A DNA stretch of 64,000 nt from Tragulus kanchil (lineage: Eukaryota; Chordata; Mammalia; Artiodactyla; Tragulidae). The position numbers and the translations under genes were made by a program. Under the pieces are notes generated by a model. The model saw only the letters and a program-made list of their open reading frames with translations. It was not told the origin of the DNA and searched no databases. Where the stretch lies: NCBI GenBank assembly GCA_022376925.1, contig JAIOJX010000005.1:10754501-10818500 (forward strand), read 5' to 3'. This document shows, one piece after another, positions 11,084 through 23,918 of this stretch (position 1 is the stretch's first letter; every line of letters starts with the position of its first letter).

Positions 11084-13257
11084 AGGCATGGTTGTACCAT
11101 GAAATCTGTGGTTTTCAGGGCTTTGGAGAGTTTCAGATAAGGGATTGTGGAACGGAATGCCAAGTCAAAGGAAATAAATGTATGTACATAATAATGAATG
11201 TTTGCTGAGCAGTGAATATTTGCCAGACATTCTGCAAAGCTCTGGGCATGCCTAGCCCTCACCGTCCCCTTGCAAGGTAAGGATTGTTATTAGCCACATG
11301 CTCATCATCAGAGAACAGGCTCATGAGTGGACCAAGTAACCTGCCTAAAATCACTGTAGTCCATGCATTCTGTCTCCATTCTAATTTACATCTTTTAGGT
11401 AAATTTTTAGAGAGTAACCTTTTCTTATTAAAGGGTGGAATATTTCCAGAATGACTGGCTGGACACTGGGCTTTGATCTGAAAGTCCACGGTTTGTAGCT
11501 TTAAACTTGTTCGCTTTGTATTATCCATCTTGCTTTAGCAGCAACCAATTCTGGCAAAACAAGTAGGTCCTCTGCTTTGAGAGCAGTTACAAGTCTTGGG
11601 AAGTTCAAGGGAAAACTTGTGGTTGATTCTATGTATTCATTTGCTGCTTGTTAGACACCCACAGAGTACTGGTAGTTTCCCAGAGTTAGATCCACTTCCG
11701 ATAAAGCAGGTGTGAACTTCTCCCAAAGCAGTGCTGTCAAATTACAGTTGGACGATTGAGGAAGGCTTTTCCTTAGCAATGAGACTTCACGTGTAGATGA
11801 CGCACTTGGCCATGAACAGCACGTTCTCCTTTCTGCATAACTCAATTTCCTCCAAAATGATAACCTTTGCCTTCCCTAAAGTAAGCTAATAAAACTCTCA
11901 GGAGTGGTTTCCTTCTACTGTGCCTAAGAGTTTTTAGAGTAGACTTTACATATTCTCAAGGATTTATCAGAAAAGCATCACTGTTCTAATACTTCTTCAA
12001 ACAGGAATTCTTGAACTCCACACAGTCACTTGGAATTCTGGAAAAACAATGTGTTTGTTTAGTTAATCTTTCACTTTTTCCTTTTCAGAGCTTAAAGCTA
12101 TTGTGCAAAACAGAAGTAACCTTAGCTACCATGCATTTGTTTTGTAATTAACTGAATTTTATGCTTTGGAGAGTTTCAAAGGCATGGTTGTACCATGAAA
12201 TCTGTGGTTTTCAGGGCTTTGGAGAGTTTCAGATAAGGGATTGTGGAACGGAATGCCAAGTCAAAGGAAATAAATGTATGTACATAATAATGAATGTTTG
12301 CTGAGCAGTGAATATTTGCCAGACATTCTGCAAAGCTCTGGGCATGCCTAGCCCTCACCGTCCCCTTGCAAGGTAAGGATTGTTATTAGCCACATGCTCA
12401 TCATCAGAGAACAGGCTCATGAGTGGACCAAGTAACCTGCCTAAAATCACTGTAGTCCATGCATTCTGTCTCCATTCTAATTTACATCTTTTAGGTAAAT
12501 TTTTAGAGAGTAACCTTTTCTTATTAAAGGGTGGAATATTTCCAGAATGACTGGCTGGACACTGGGCTTTGATCTGAAAGTCCACGGTTTGTAGCTTTAA
12601 ACTTGTTCGCTTTGTATTATCCATCTTGCTTTAGCAGCAACCAATTCTGGCAAAACAAGTAGGTCCTCTGCTTTGAGAGCAGTTACAAGTCTTGGGAAGT
12701 TCAAGGGAAAACTTGTGGTTGATTCTATGTATTCATTTGCTGCTTGTTAGACACCCACAGAGTACTGGTAGTTTCCCAGAGTTAGATCCACTTCCGATAA
12801 AGCAGGTGTGAACTTCTCCCAAAGCAGTGCTGTCAAATTACAGTTGGACGATTGAGGAAGGCTTTTCCTTAGCAATGAGACTTCACGTGTAGATGACGCA
12901 CTTGGCCATGAACAGCACGTTCTCCTTTCTGCATAACTCAATTTCCTCCAAAATGATAACCTTTGCCTTCCCTAAAGTAAGCTAATAAAACTCTCAGGAG
13001 TGGTTTCCTTCTACTGTGCCTAAGAGTTTTAGAGTAGACTTTACATATTCTCAAGGATTTATCAGAAAAGCATCACTGTTCTAATACTTCTTCAAACAGG
13101 AATTCTTGAACTCCACACAGTCACTTGGAATTCTGGAAAAACAATGTGTTTGTTTAGTTAATCTTTCACTTTTTCCTTTTCAGAGCTTAAAGCTATTGTG
13201 CAAAACAGAAGTAACCTTAGCTACCATGCATTTGTTTTGTAATTAACTGAATTTTTA
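11084..13257 (+). repeat. Tandem duplication 2 (about 1.10 kb unit)
   Basis: Unit 1 is about 11084-12162 and unit 2 is 12180-13257, offset 1096. An 18-bp filler (12162-12179) resembles sequence found within the unit near 11118-11135. The interior is nearly identical. Confidence 0.9.
11195..11390 (-). mobile_element. MIR relic (copy also at about 12291-12486)
   Basis: Antisense MIR-like: AATGTTTGCTGAGCAG, GCAAAGCTCTGGGCATGC, AAGTAACCTGCC. Repeated 1096 bp downstream by duplication 2. Confidence 0.5.
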
Positions 13258-15095
13258 TCATTTCGGAAATGATAAAATTGTTTTTCCATAAATGTGTTCT
13301 TTAAAAACATCTTAAGTGATTTTATTATGCTGAGGTAATGAAAATATCCAGATAATAAAATCTAGTGGGGAAGAAGATTTATCTATTAAAAAATTCATTC
13401 TGTGGGCAACTTGAAAGAAATTCAGTCTTAAGAATAGTACGTGCCTTATGTGTGGGGACTTACTCCACAATGTGGTCATACTTTCTTAACAAAGCTCCCC
13501 CTGGTGTTTAATAAAGTCCAGTTTCCCCCATTCTTTTTGGACCCTAAGTACTTCCAATTATCTTTAAAAGCTATCTATTAGTGCCTCACAAATTACTGCC
13601 AAAGCTAAAACAGTTGGTCAAATTTTGAAAAATGTTGCCTGCCTGCTAAGTCGCTTGGGTCATGTCTGACTGCGAGACCTCCTGGACTGTAGCCTGCAGG
13701 CTCCTCTGTCCATGGGAGTCTCCAGGCAAGAATTCTGGAGGGGTTGCCATTTGAGTAGGCAGTGACGCCTCAACAGATGCTTGTTGCATAGAGTAGGGTA
13801 TTCTCACCAACCTCACACCATAAACCAAGCAACCCAGACCAAAAGAGGTAAGGGTTCTAAGCTTTCACTTCCTGGCTGTGTGGCCTTGGTCAGGTCACAT
13901 CACTTCTTCATTCAACACGCACTCATCAATTGTTAATCCACACGGCACCCATGCCCACCTGTCCTGGTGCTAGGGACACAATCGTGGGAGACATGTCTGG
14001 CCATGAACAGCGTTCTCCTTTCTGCATAACTCAATTTCCTCCAAAATGATAACCTTTGCCTTCCCTAAAGTAAGCTAATAAAACTCTCAGGAGTGGTTTC
14101 CTTCTACTGTGCCTAAGAGTTTTAGAGTAGACTTTACATATTCTCAAGGATTTATCAGAAAAGCATCACTGTTCTAATACTTCTTCAAACAGGAATTCTT
14201 GAACTCCACACAGTCACTTGGAATTCTGGAAAAACAATGTGTTTGTTTAGTTAATCTTTCACTTTTTCCTTTTCAGAGCTTAAAGCTATTGTGCAAAACA
14301 GAAGTAACCTTAGCTACCATGCATTTGTTTTGTAATTAACTGAATTTTTATCATTTCGGGAAATGATAAAATTGTTTTTCCATAAATGTGTTCTTTAAAA
14401 ACATCTTAAGTGATTTTATTATGCTGAGGTAATGAAAATATCCAGATAATAAAATCTAGTGGGGAAGAAGATTTATCTATTAAAAAATTCATTCTGTGGG
14501 CAACTTGAAAGAAATTCAGTCTTAAGAATAGTACGTGCCTTATGTGTGGGGACTTACTCCACAATGTGGTCATACTTTCTTAACAAAGCTCCCCCTGGTG
14601 TTTAATAAAGTCCAGTTTCCCCCATTCTTTTTGGACCCTAAGTACTTCCAATTATCTTTAAAAGCTATCTATTAGTGCCTCACAAATTACTGCCAAAGCT
14701 AAAACAGTTGGTCAAATTTTGAAAAATGTTGCCTGCCTGCTAAGTCGCTTGGGTCATGTCTGACTGCGAGACCTCCTGGACTGTAGCCTGCAGGCTCCTC
14801 TGTCCATGGGAGTCTCCAGGCAAGAATTCTGGAGGGGTTGCCATTTGAGTAGGCAGTGACGCCTCAACAGATGCTTGTTGCATAGAGTAGGGTATTCTCA
14901 CCAACCTCACACCATAAACCAAGCAACCCAGACCAAAAGAGGTAAGGGTTCTAAGCTTTCACTTCCTGGCTGTGTGGCCTTGGTCAGGTCACATCACTTC
15001 TTCATTCAACACGCACTCATCAATTGTTAATCCACACGGCACCCATGCCCACCTGTCCTGGTGCTAGGGACACAATCGTGGGGAGACATGTCTGG
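12904..15095 (+). repeat. Tandem duplication 3, chained to duplication 2
   Basis: Unit 1 is 12904-13998 and unit 2 is 13999-15095, offset 1095. Unit 1 begins inside the second copy of the preceding duplication, so 11808-12162 is present three times. The second unit starts with a 2-base loss (AACAGCGTTC versus AACAGCACGTTC). Confidence 0.9.
13636..13758 (-). mobile_element. Bov-A2 half element (copies at about 14729 and 15830)
   Basis: Antisense: GCCTGCCTGCTAAGTCGC, ACCTCCTGGACTGTAGCC, GGCAAGAATTCTGGAG. Truncated before the tRNA-like head. The two later copies follow from duplications 3 and 4. Confidence 0.85.
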
Positions 15096-15199
15096 CTCTT
15101 GCCTTCACAGACTGTTTTAAACAGAAAGTCTCAACTTGCGGTGCGACAGAATAACCTGTAAAGGGAAAAGCGGCTTCCGGGGTGGGGGTGGGGGTTGGG

Positions 15200-15405
15200 G
15201 GGGACTCAGGGGTAAAGAATCTGCCTGCCAGTGCAGGAGACCTGGGTTTGATCCTTGGGTCAGGAAGACTCTCCTGGCGGAGGAAATGGCAACCCACTCC
15301 AGTATTCTTGCCTAGAGAATTCCATGGACAAAGGAGCCTGGCCTGCTACTGTCCATGAGGTAGCAAAGAGTTGGACATGACTGAGCAACTGAGTAGGCAT
15401 GCACA
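15200..15405 (+). mobile_element. Bov-tA SINE
   Basis: GGACTCAGGGGTAAAGAATC, GGAAATGGCAACCCACTCC, GAGTTGGACATGACTGAGC. The head is replaced by a G-run at 15180-15203. Twin at 16306-16508. Confidence 0.9.
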
Positions 15406-15689
15406 CACGTAAGAGACAAGCATCTGCAAGAGATACATGTATATAACTGATTCACTGCACTGTACTCTTGAAAGGAACACAATATTGTAAATCAGCTCTA
15501 TTTCAATAAGAAAATGTTCTCGGGACTTTAGCAGCCTCCGTTGGGCTCCACGCTGATCACATTCTCGTACTTTGCCAGAAACCTTAGTATTCTTTCACGA
15601 TAATAATTTTTGTTTTTATTCTTTTTTTTGTATTTTGTGATTGTCGTGCAGGAAAATGGATGTTTCTGTCTTTAAAAATAATTAATTGC

Positions 15690-15778
15690 GGGCTTCCCTG
15701 GTGGTCCAGTGGGTTAAGAGTCCGCCTTGCAGTGCAAGGGGCACCAGTTCAGCCCCTGGCTTGGGAGGATCTCACGTG
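15690..15778 (+). mobile_element. CHR-like SINE, truncated by the duplication join
   Basis: The first 89 bp of the element at 16795. It stops at CTCACGTG where the garbled filler 15779-15804 begins. Confidence 0.85.
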
Positions 15779-15804
15779 GGGGGGGCCCTAGGTGGTCCAG
15801 TGTG
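15779..15804. other. Garbled filler at a duplication junction
   Basis: A G-run followed by CCCTAGGTGGTCCAGTG, a fragment resembling the SINE head, between the two units of duplication 4. It is absent from the matching place in unit 2. Looks like low-quality contig-end sequence. Confidence 0.7.
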
Positions 15805-16305
15805 AAAACAGTTGGTCAAATTTTGAAAATGTTGCCTGCCTGCTAAGTCGCTTGGGTCATGTCTGACTGCGACCTCCTGGACTGTAGCCTGCAGGCTCCT
15901 CTGTCCATGGGAGTCTCCAGGCAAGAATTCTGGAGGGGTTGCCATTTGAGTAGGCAGTGACGCCTCAACAGATGCTTGTTGCATAGAGTAGGGTATTCTC
16001 ACCAACCTCACACCATAAACCAAGCAACCCAGACCAAAAGAGGTAAGGGTTCTAAGCTTTCACTTCCTGGCTGTGTGGCCTTGGTCAGGTCACATCACTT
16101 CTTCATTCAACACGCACTCATCAATTGTTAATCCACACGGCACCCATGCCCACCTGTCCTGGTGCTAGGGACACAATCGTGGGGAGACATGTCTGGCTCT
16201 TGCCTTCACAGACTGTTTTAAACAGAAAGTCTCAACTTGCGGTGCGACAGAATAACCTGTAAAGGGAAAAGCGGCTTCCCGGGTGGGGGGTGGGGGGGGT
16301 TGGGG

Positions 16306-16508
16306 GGGACTCAGGGGTAAAGAATCTGCCTGCCAGTGCAGGAGACCTGGGTTTGATCCTTGGGTCAGGAAGACTCTCCTGGCGGAGGAAATGGCAACCC
16401 ACTCCAGTATTCTTGCCTAGAGAATTCCATGGACAAAGGAGCCTGGCCTGCTACTGTCCATGAGGTAGCAAAGAGTTGGACATGACTGAGCAACTGAGTA
16501 GGCATGCA
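16306..16508 (+). mobile_element. Bov-tA SINE (second copy)
   Basis: Twin of 15200-15405, with longer G-runs upstream (16283-16306). Confidence 0.9.
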
Positions 16509-16794
16509 CACACGTAAGAGACAAGCATCTGCAAGAGATACATGTATATAACTGATTCACTGCACTGTACTCTTGAAAGGAACACAATATTGTAAATCAG
16601 CTCTATTTCAATAAGAAAATGTTCTCGGGACTTTAGCAGCCTCCGTTGGGCTCCACGCTGATCACATTCTCGTACTTTGCCAGAAACCTTAGTATTCTTT
16701 CACGATAATAATTTTTGTTTTTATTCTTTTTTTTGTATTTTGTGATTGTCGTGCAGGAAAATGGATGTTTCTGTCTTTAAAAATAATTAATTGC

Positions 16795-17069
16795 GGGCTT
16801 CCCTGGTGGTCCAGTGGGTTAAGAGTCCGCCTTGCAGTGCAAGGGGCACCAGTTCAGCCCCTGGCTTGGGAGGATCTCACGTGCCACGGAGCGGCTGGAC
16901 TGGTGTGTCCAATTACGAGCCAGCGCTCTGGAGCGCATGCGCCCAGAGTCATGCTCTGCAACAGGAGAGGCCACTGCAATGGGAGGCCCGCACAGGTGGA
17001 AGAATAAAAATGGATGAAAATAAATAAATAAAAAATCAATAAAAGAGGCCAAAATTTTTTTAAAAAAAT
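16795..17069 (+). mobile_element. CHR-like SINE, full length
   Basis: Starts GGGCTTCCCTGGTGG and carries GCGCATGCGC at about 16936. The AT-rich tail ends before AAATTAATTG, which also occurs just upstream of the head (target-site duplication). Confidence 0.9.
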
Positions 17070-17189
17070 TAATTGAATAAATAAAGTTGACTGTGATAGT
17101 AGCTGTGCATATCTATGACTCTACTAAAAACTGGTGAACGGTGTGCGTTACATGGTTGAAGTGTCTGAGACGTCGTTCCTGGATCAGAG

Positions 17190-17346
17190 TCAGCAGGAAG
17201 CAATCTGACCAGGGCATCGCCTGAGAGGTTATTAGAGACGCGGATTCCTCACTCCAACAGGGAACACCCCACACGAGGCCTGCTGAATCAGAAACCCTGG
17301 GGCCCAGCAATCTTGATATTAACAAGTCTTCCAGCTGAAGGACCAT
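17190..17346 (-). mobile_element. MER-type hAT relic
   Basis: CTGAATCAGAAACCCTGGGG and CCCAGCAATCTTGATATTAA resemble non-autonomous hAT-Charlie elements common in mammals. Strand and subfamily are uncertain. Confidence 0.45.
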
Positions 17347-17351
17347 TTAAA

Positions 17352-17493
17352 AAAAAATCCTTATTGAGTTTGTTACAATATTGCTTTATGGTTTGCTTTT
17401 TCCGCCCTGGAGGTATGTAGGGTTTTAGCTTCTGACCAGGGATTGAACCTAAACTCCCTGTATTGAAAATTCCTGGACCACCTGAGTCCCCCT
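17352..17493 (-). mobile_element. Old CHR-type SINE relic
   Basis: CTTCTGACCAGGGATTGAACC, AACTCCCTGTATTG and CCTGGACCACCTGAGTCCC follow the antisense CHR-1-like order. Diverged. Confidence 0.6.
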
Positions 17494-17526
17494 TTCTTTG
17501 TCATTCATTCTAAGTTGGTAACAAGC

Positions 17527-17700
17527 TTTTTTTTTTTTTTTTTTTGCTTTTTGCTTTTTTTGTTGTGAAAGATATTTGTTTACATTGTTCTGATGTCAAC
17601 CCATCATCAGATATATGATTTACAAATACCTTCTCCCATTCTGTGGATTGTCTTTTCCTTCTCTGGACAGCATCCTTTGATGCATGATTTTACTCTGAGT
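17527..17700 (-). mobile_element. L1 relic, antisense
   Basis: Poly-T, then GATTTACAAATACCTTCTCC, CCATTCTGTGGATTGTCTTTT and ATCCTTTGATGCATG: the antisense text of an L1 3' region. No intact frame. Confidence 0.6.
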
Positions 17701-20374
17701 GCCGGCTGGGCCTCAGGACCTATGGAAGCACTAGGAATTAAGCAGGAAGAAGACATAGGATGAAGGAAGAGACTGGCAGATAAAGGCATTGAGAAGGTCA
17801 CCTATTAAGACCCTAGCCTGCTTCCCAGGGCTGAAATCTCACTGCATAATCTCATTTGGCATGTCAGAAGCAAAGCCTCATCTTTGTCTTTCTATTAATT
17901 CCGTCATACCTTCCACTTTCCCCCAAGCAAAAAAAGATGCCTTGGGTCATTTGAAGCCCAGATTTCTGTTCATTTTTGAGAAGGCAAATGAAGATCCCAC
18001 TCTGGGCTCCACAGAAGATGGCCAGCCCCCAGAGAGGCCTATGCAGCTGACAGGCCCTGGAGCTTAGATCTCATTAGCTTCAAGGTCAGTCTACCTCTGG
18101 GCTTCTGAGCCACTGGGGAGCTTTTCTAAGGACAAAATCAATGCTGCTTGCCAGCACTGCTCAGAGGAGCTACAGAAGAGTGGGACTGGTTTGGAAGGAA
18201 AGTGGAAGCAGGTCTTCCCTGATCAACTGGGTGTTCTCCCTGAAGGGGCCAACCCCACTCTTTTAGACCATAGATTTAATGGTTAAGCTGGATGGATCAC
18301 AGGAACAAAAAGTGGAGGGAAGTAGAGAAAAATGCTCATTATACCACCAGCACCACCATTTTCTTCTGGTTCTGAGAGGAGGGATTCTCCCGTGAACAGC
18401 CTTTCCCCATCCACCTGTTCATCCTCAGAGCGGGGCAGACTGGCGACTTTGGAAGAAGTCATCCTTTTGTGCCTTTTTCTTGGGGAAACTGAGTTCCTGC
18501 AAAAATGTCTCTCCTGTTTAGATATGAGTTAAAGTCAAGCTCTACATCTCCAGGTGACGCTCCACTGCTGAGGAAAAATGTGCAATGGAGGAAACGTTAG
18601 TTCACCGTACTAGAAGAAAGAGTGGATTACCTTTCTGTTCTTTCTCTGCAAAATGATATTAGAAAATATTGCTGGGAGGAGTTAACAAAGAGCAGGCAGG
18701 AAAAAGGAGAGGAGGGATCAAGCAATTGATTCAAAATGTTAATGTTACTTTCTGGATGTGTGATATTTGGGGTACCCATCAGCTTTATAAAATGGTAATC
18801 TGTTGTGATTTCTTTTCTCGTTGTAAATATATATTTACTTTCACATATAGGTTCATATTCAGAATGTTGTTCTTTTCCTAAAAAGGGTCCCTGGATTATA
18901 TAAGCCTTAGGCCTCATACAACCTAGATCCCGTCCCTGCTCGCCTCCTCAGTTAACTCCAAGAGACTGGAAAGCTAAGAGCTCCTCTCGCTCGTCTGCTT
19001 CTCATCCCAGATCATCAGTCAGGTTGTTCAGTGTCATCTATTAGAGGCTCCACCGTGAACTCAAACGGTATCGTAATGATTATAAAATGCCAACAACGCA
19101 TTCCTCCTATCATACTGTCCAGCCCAGAGAGGCCTATGCAGCTGACAGGCCCTGGAGCTTAGATCTCATTAGCTTCAAGGTCAGTCTACCTCTGGGCTTC
19201 TGAGCCACTGGGGAGCTTTTCTAAGGACAAAATCAATGCTGCTTGCCAGCACTGCTCAGAGGAGCTACAGAAGAGTGGGACTGGTTTGGAAGGAAAGTGG
19301 AAGCAGGTCTTCCCTGATCAACTGGGTGTTCTCCCTGAAGGGGCCAACCCCACTCTTTTAGACCATAGATTTAATGGTTAAGCTGGATGGATCACAGGAA
19401 CAAAAAGTGGAGGGAAGTAGAGAAAAATGCTCATTATACCACCAGCACCACCATTTTCTTCTGGTTCTGAGAGGAGGGATTCTCCCGTGAACAGCCTTTC
19501 CCCATCCACCTGTTCATCCTCAGAGCGGGGCAGACTGGCGACTTTGGAAGAAGTCATCCTTTTGTGCCTTTTTCTTGGGGAAACTGAGTTCCTGCAAAAA
19601 TGTCTCTCCTGTTTAGATATGAGTTAAAGTCAAGCTCTACATCTCCAGGTGACGCTCCACTGCTGAGGAAAAATGTGCAATGGAGGAAACGTTAGTTCAC
19701 CGTACTAGAAGAAAGAGTGGATTACCTTTCTGTTCTTTCTCTGCAAAATGATATTAGAAAATATTGCTGGGAGGAGTTAACAAAGAGCAGGCAGGAAAAA
19801 GGAGAGGAGGGATCAAGCAATTGATTCAAAATGTTAATGTTACTTTCTGGATGTGTGATATTTGGGGTACCCATCAGCTTTATAAAATGGTAATCTGTTG
19901 TGATTTCTTTTCTCGTTGTAAATATATATTTACTTTCACATATAGGTTCATATTCAGAATGTTGTTCTTTTCCTAAAAAGGGTCCCTGGATTATATAAGC
20001 CTTAGGCCTCATACAACCTAGATCCCGTCCCTGCTCGCCTCCTCAGTTAACTCCAAGAGACTGGAAAGCTAAGAGCTCCTCTCGCTCGTCTGCTTCTCAT
20101 CCCAGATCATCAGTCAGGTTGTTCAGTGTCATCTATTAGAGGCTCCACCGTGAACTCAAACGGTATCGTAATGATTATAAAATGCCAACAACGCATTCCT
20201 CCTATCATACTGTCCACCATGGATCTGAAGTCCAAAGATTAAAATCCCAAAGAAGTTGAAGTCTAAAATTTTTAAATTCAAGTGCAAAGGAATTGATCAA
20301 ATATTTTGGCCCTTATAAGTAAAGCCTGAAATCCAAATTCCTTAGGTTAATTTTTAAATAAATGACAGTCCCTT
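17701..20374. other. Unique intergenic sequence (duplicated), no gene recognised
   Basis: No transposon recognised in most of this stretch. It is covered by duplications 5 and 6, so its true length is about 1.1 kb shorter. Confidence 0.5.
18028..20216 (+). repeat. Tandem duplication 5 (1095-bp offset)
   Basis: Unit 1 is 18028-19122 and unit 2 is 19123-20216. The interior reads as identical, including two identical 96-codon non-coding frames. No gene recognised in the unit. Confidence 0.9.
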
Positions 20375-22037
20375 TTGTACCATTTCTTCTACTCTGTTCC
20401 AACGGGAGGGAATCTGGGTGCCTTGGGTAGATGGACGGACGCCATCCAGGAATGCCAGCCTGGAGTGATTATGTGCCTCTGGGTTGTCCAAAACATCATC
20501 CAACCTAGCACTCTTCAAAAGCGTTCACAACAGGCAAGGCTATGGATGGACCCAGTCTTCCACCTCCTCAGTGGCAAAACAAAAATAAACACACACGAAA
20601 AAACAAGACAAACTGTGATCCATAGAGCAGTTACCCAGGCAAAGAATAAGTTTGAGAAACCCATATGTTGATGTTGCCAAAGACATTGATAGCTGAATGG
20701 TGAGAGAGGGCAGAGGAAGGCTTGTTGTCAACCTGACCAGGGAGAACCAGTTGATTCCAATTACCCAGAATCTATGAGCTATGCACTTACGTTTCTTTGG
20801 AAGACTATTTCCACTGAGAAATTAATTTGGCAAGAAAGTAGAGGTGTCTTTAATGTTACTTGTTGTAAAGAAAGAGCTGAATTCTCCCCTATTCCCTGGC
20901 ATAGTCAACAGAGTGCGGTCGTAATTAATTTCTATTCCTTCCCAGGTGCTCAGATTACCTAGCTTTATAAAATGGTAATCTGTTGTGATTTTTTCGTTGT
21001 AAATATATATTTATTTCACATATAGGTTCATATTCAGAATGTTGTTCTTTTCCTAAAAAGGGTCCCTGGATTATATAAGCCTTAGGCCTCATACAACCTA
21101 GATCCCGTCCCTGCTCGCCTCCTCAGTTAACTCCAAGAGACTGGAAAGCTAAGAGCTCCTCTCGCTCGTCTGCTTCTCATCCCAGATCATCAGTCAGGTT
21201 GTTCAGTGTCATCTATTAGAGGCTCCACCGTGAACTCAAACGGTATCGTAATGATTATAAAATGCCAACAACGCATTCCTCCTATCATACTGTCCACCAT
21301 GGATCTGAAGTCCAAAGATTAAAATCCCAAAGAAGTTGAAGTCTAAAATTTTTAAATTCAAGTGCAAAGGAATTGATCAAATATTTTGGCCCTTATAAGT
21401 AAAGCCTGAAATCCAAATTCCTTAGGTTAATTTTTAAATAAATGACAGTCCCTTTTGTACCATTTCTTCTACTCTGTTCCAACGGGAGGGAATCTGGGTG
21501 CCTTGGGTAGATGGACGGACGCCATCCAGGAATGCCAGCCTGGAGTGATTATGTGCCTCTGGGTTGTCCAAAACATCATCCAACCTAGCACTCTTCAAAA
21601 GCGTTCACAACAGGCAAGGCTATGGATGGACCCAGTCTTCCACCTCCTCAGTGGCAAAACAAAAATAAACACACACGAAAAAACAAGACAAACTGTGATC
21701 CATAGAGCAGTTACCCAGGCAAAGAATAAGTTTGAGAAACCCATATGTTGATGTTGCCAAAGACATTGATAGCTGAATGGTGAGAGAGGGCAGAGGAAGG
21801 CTTGTTGTCAACCTGACCAGGGAGAACCAGTTGATTCCAATTACCCAGAATCTATGAGCTATGCACTTACGTTTCTTTGGAAGACTATTTCCACTGAGAA
21901 ATTAATTTGGCAAGAAAGTAGAGGTGTCTTTAATGTTACTTGTTGTAAAGAAAGAGCTGAATTCTCCCCTATTCCCTGGCATAGTCAACAGAGTGCGGTC
22001 GTAATTAATTTCTATTCCCTTCCCAGGTGCTCAGATT
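19876..22037 (+). repeat. Tandem duplication 6, chained to duplication 5
   Basis: Unit 1 is 19876-20960 and unit 2 is 20961-22037, offset 1085. The start of unit 2 is degraded (GTGATTTTTTCG versus GTGATTTCTTTTCTCG), as at a low-quality contig end. Confidence 0.9.
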
Positions 22038-23918
22038 GATCATCTGTTTCCTGATGAAAACCCCAAGCCTCAAGGCTCTGCCTCCAGTTGCTGGTATCTG
22101 GCCGTGGTTGTCAACTGGGAGTGATTTTTGTTCCCCAGGTAGGGTTGCCAGATTTAGCAAATAAACATACAGGGCGCCCAGTTAACTGTGAATGTCATAA
22201 ACAACAAAGAATTCGTCAGTATAAGTCAGCTCCAAATACTGCATTCCTGATCTGAAATTCACATTCAACTGGGCATTAGGGGATAGTGCTGGCCATGTTT
22301 GGAAACCCTTTTTGTTGTTACAACTCTTGGGATGGAGAGAGGCCAGGGATGCTGTTGAACATCCTGCCGTGCCTGGAACATCTCCCACCACAAAGAATTA
22401 TCTGGTCCGAAATGTCAGCGGTGCCAAGGCTGAGAAACCCTGCTCTAAGGCAAAGCCTTTCCCTTTCAGCTTCTCCAGAGAATAAAGCTCACGACCCCTG
22501 CCTGACACGTTGTGCCCAGAGTGGGAGCACATTCGTTTATTTTTAAAATCTCAGCATAACCAGTCACAGCAAAGGCTCGAGCATTCTTTCCTCTGAGTTT
22601 TCTTCTATAGTTAATAGACTGACCAAGGAAGTGCAGGCCAAGATAAGTCAGCATTTACGTTAAGTTCAGAGGCAGAGGGCCAGTCTGCCCCTGGCGCCTC
22701 TGTTGGGGAAGGCGCCAATATACAGCAGCCCTGAAAAGCTGGCGGCGGGGGCGGCGGGGGCCTGGTCCATCGAGCTCAGGCCAGATGCACCTTCCTGCCT
22801 GGGAGGAAAGGGAGCAGTTACCCAGGCAAAGAATAAGTTTGAGAAACCCATATGTTGATGTTGCCAAAGACATTGATAGCTGAATGGTGAGAGAGGGCAG
22901 AGGAAGGCTTGTTGTCAACCTGACCAGGGAGAACCAGTTGATTCCAATTACCCAGAATCTATGAGCTATGCACTTACGTTTCTTTGGAAGACTATTTCCA
23001 CTGAGAAATTAATTTGGCAAGAAAGTAGAGGTGTCTTTAATGTTACTTGTTGTAAAGAAAGAGCTGAATTCTCCCCTATTCCCTGGCATAGTCAACAGAG
23101 TGCGGTCGTAATTAATTTCTATTCCCTTCCCAGGTGCTCAGATTGATCATCTGTTTCCTGATGAAAACCCCAAGCCTCAAGGCTCTGCCTCCAGTTGCTG
23201 GTATCTGGCCGTGGTTGTCAACTGGGAGTGATTTTTGTTCCCCAGGTAGGGTTGCCAGATTTAGCAAATAAACATACAGGGCGCCCAGTTAACTGTGAAT
23301 GTCATAAACAACAAAGAATTCGTCAGTATAAGTCAGCTCCAAATACTGCATTCCTGATCTGAAATTCAGATTCAGCTGGGCGTTGGGGGGTAGTGGTGGC
23401 CATGTTTGGGAACCCTTTTTGTTGTTACAACTCTTGGGATGGAGAGAGGCCAGGGATGCTGTTGAACATCCTGCCGTGCCTGGAACATCTCCCACCACAA
23501 AGAATTATCTGGTCCGAAATGTCAGCGGTGCCAAGGCTGAGAAACCCTGCTCTAAGGCAAAGCCTTTCCCTTTCAGCTTCTCCAGAGAATAAAGCTCACG
23601 ACCCCTGCCTGACACGTTGTGCCCAGAGTGGGAGCACATTCGTTTATTTTTAAAATCTCAGCATAACCAGTCACAGCAAAGGCTCGAGCATTCTTTCCTC
23701 TGAGTTTTCTTCTATAGTTAATAGACTGACCAAGGAAGTGCAGGCCAAGATAAGTCAGCATTTACGTTAAGTTCAGAGGCAGAGGGCCAGTCTGCCCCTG
23801 GCGCCTCTGTTGGGGAAGGCGCCAATATACAGCAGCCCTGAAAAGCTGGCGGCGGGGGCGGCGGGGGCCTGGTCCATCGAGCTCAGGCCAGATGCACCTT
23901 CCTGCCTGGGAGGAAAGG
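21705..23918 (+). repeat. Tandem duplication 7, chained to duplication 6
   Basis: Unit 1 is 21705-22811 and unit 2 is 22812-23918, offset 1107. Each unit carries a MER5-like hAT relic. A patch near 22268-22305 differs by several substitutions from 23375-23412, more than in the other pairs. Confidence 0.9.
22150..22450 (+). mobile_element. MER5-like hAT relics (copy at 23257-23557)
   Basis: GGGTTGCCAGATTTAGCAAA with GCGCCCAGTTAACTGTGAAT is one old element. AGAGAGGCCAGGGATGCTGT, CACAAAGAATTATCTGG and GAGAAACCCTGCTCTAAGG match MER5-type hAT-Charlie text. Repeated 1107 bp downstream by duplication 7. Confidence 0.6.

Larger units (their letters stand above)
14701..16883 (+). repeat. Tandem duplication 4, chained to duplication 3
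   Basis: Unit 1 is 14701-15778, a garbled G-rich filler is 15779-15804, and unit 2 is 15805-16883, offset 1104. Unit 1 stops in the middle of a CHR-like SINE that is complete in unit 2, as expected if one contig ended there. Confidence 0.9.

Noticed and set aside
20375..20671. 98-codon frame repeated identically at 21455-21751, as if a conserved protein
   Set aside because: The identity comes from the duplicated block, not from selection. No homology recognised and no splice context.
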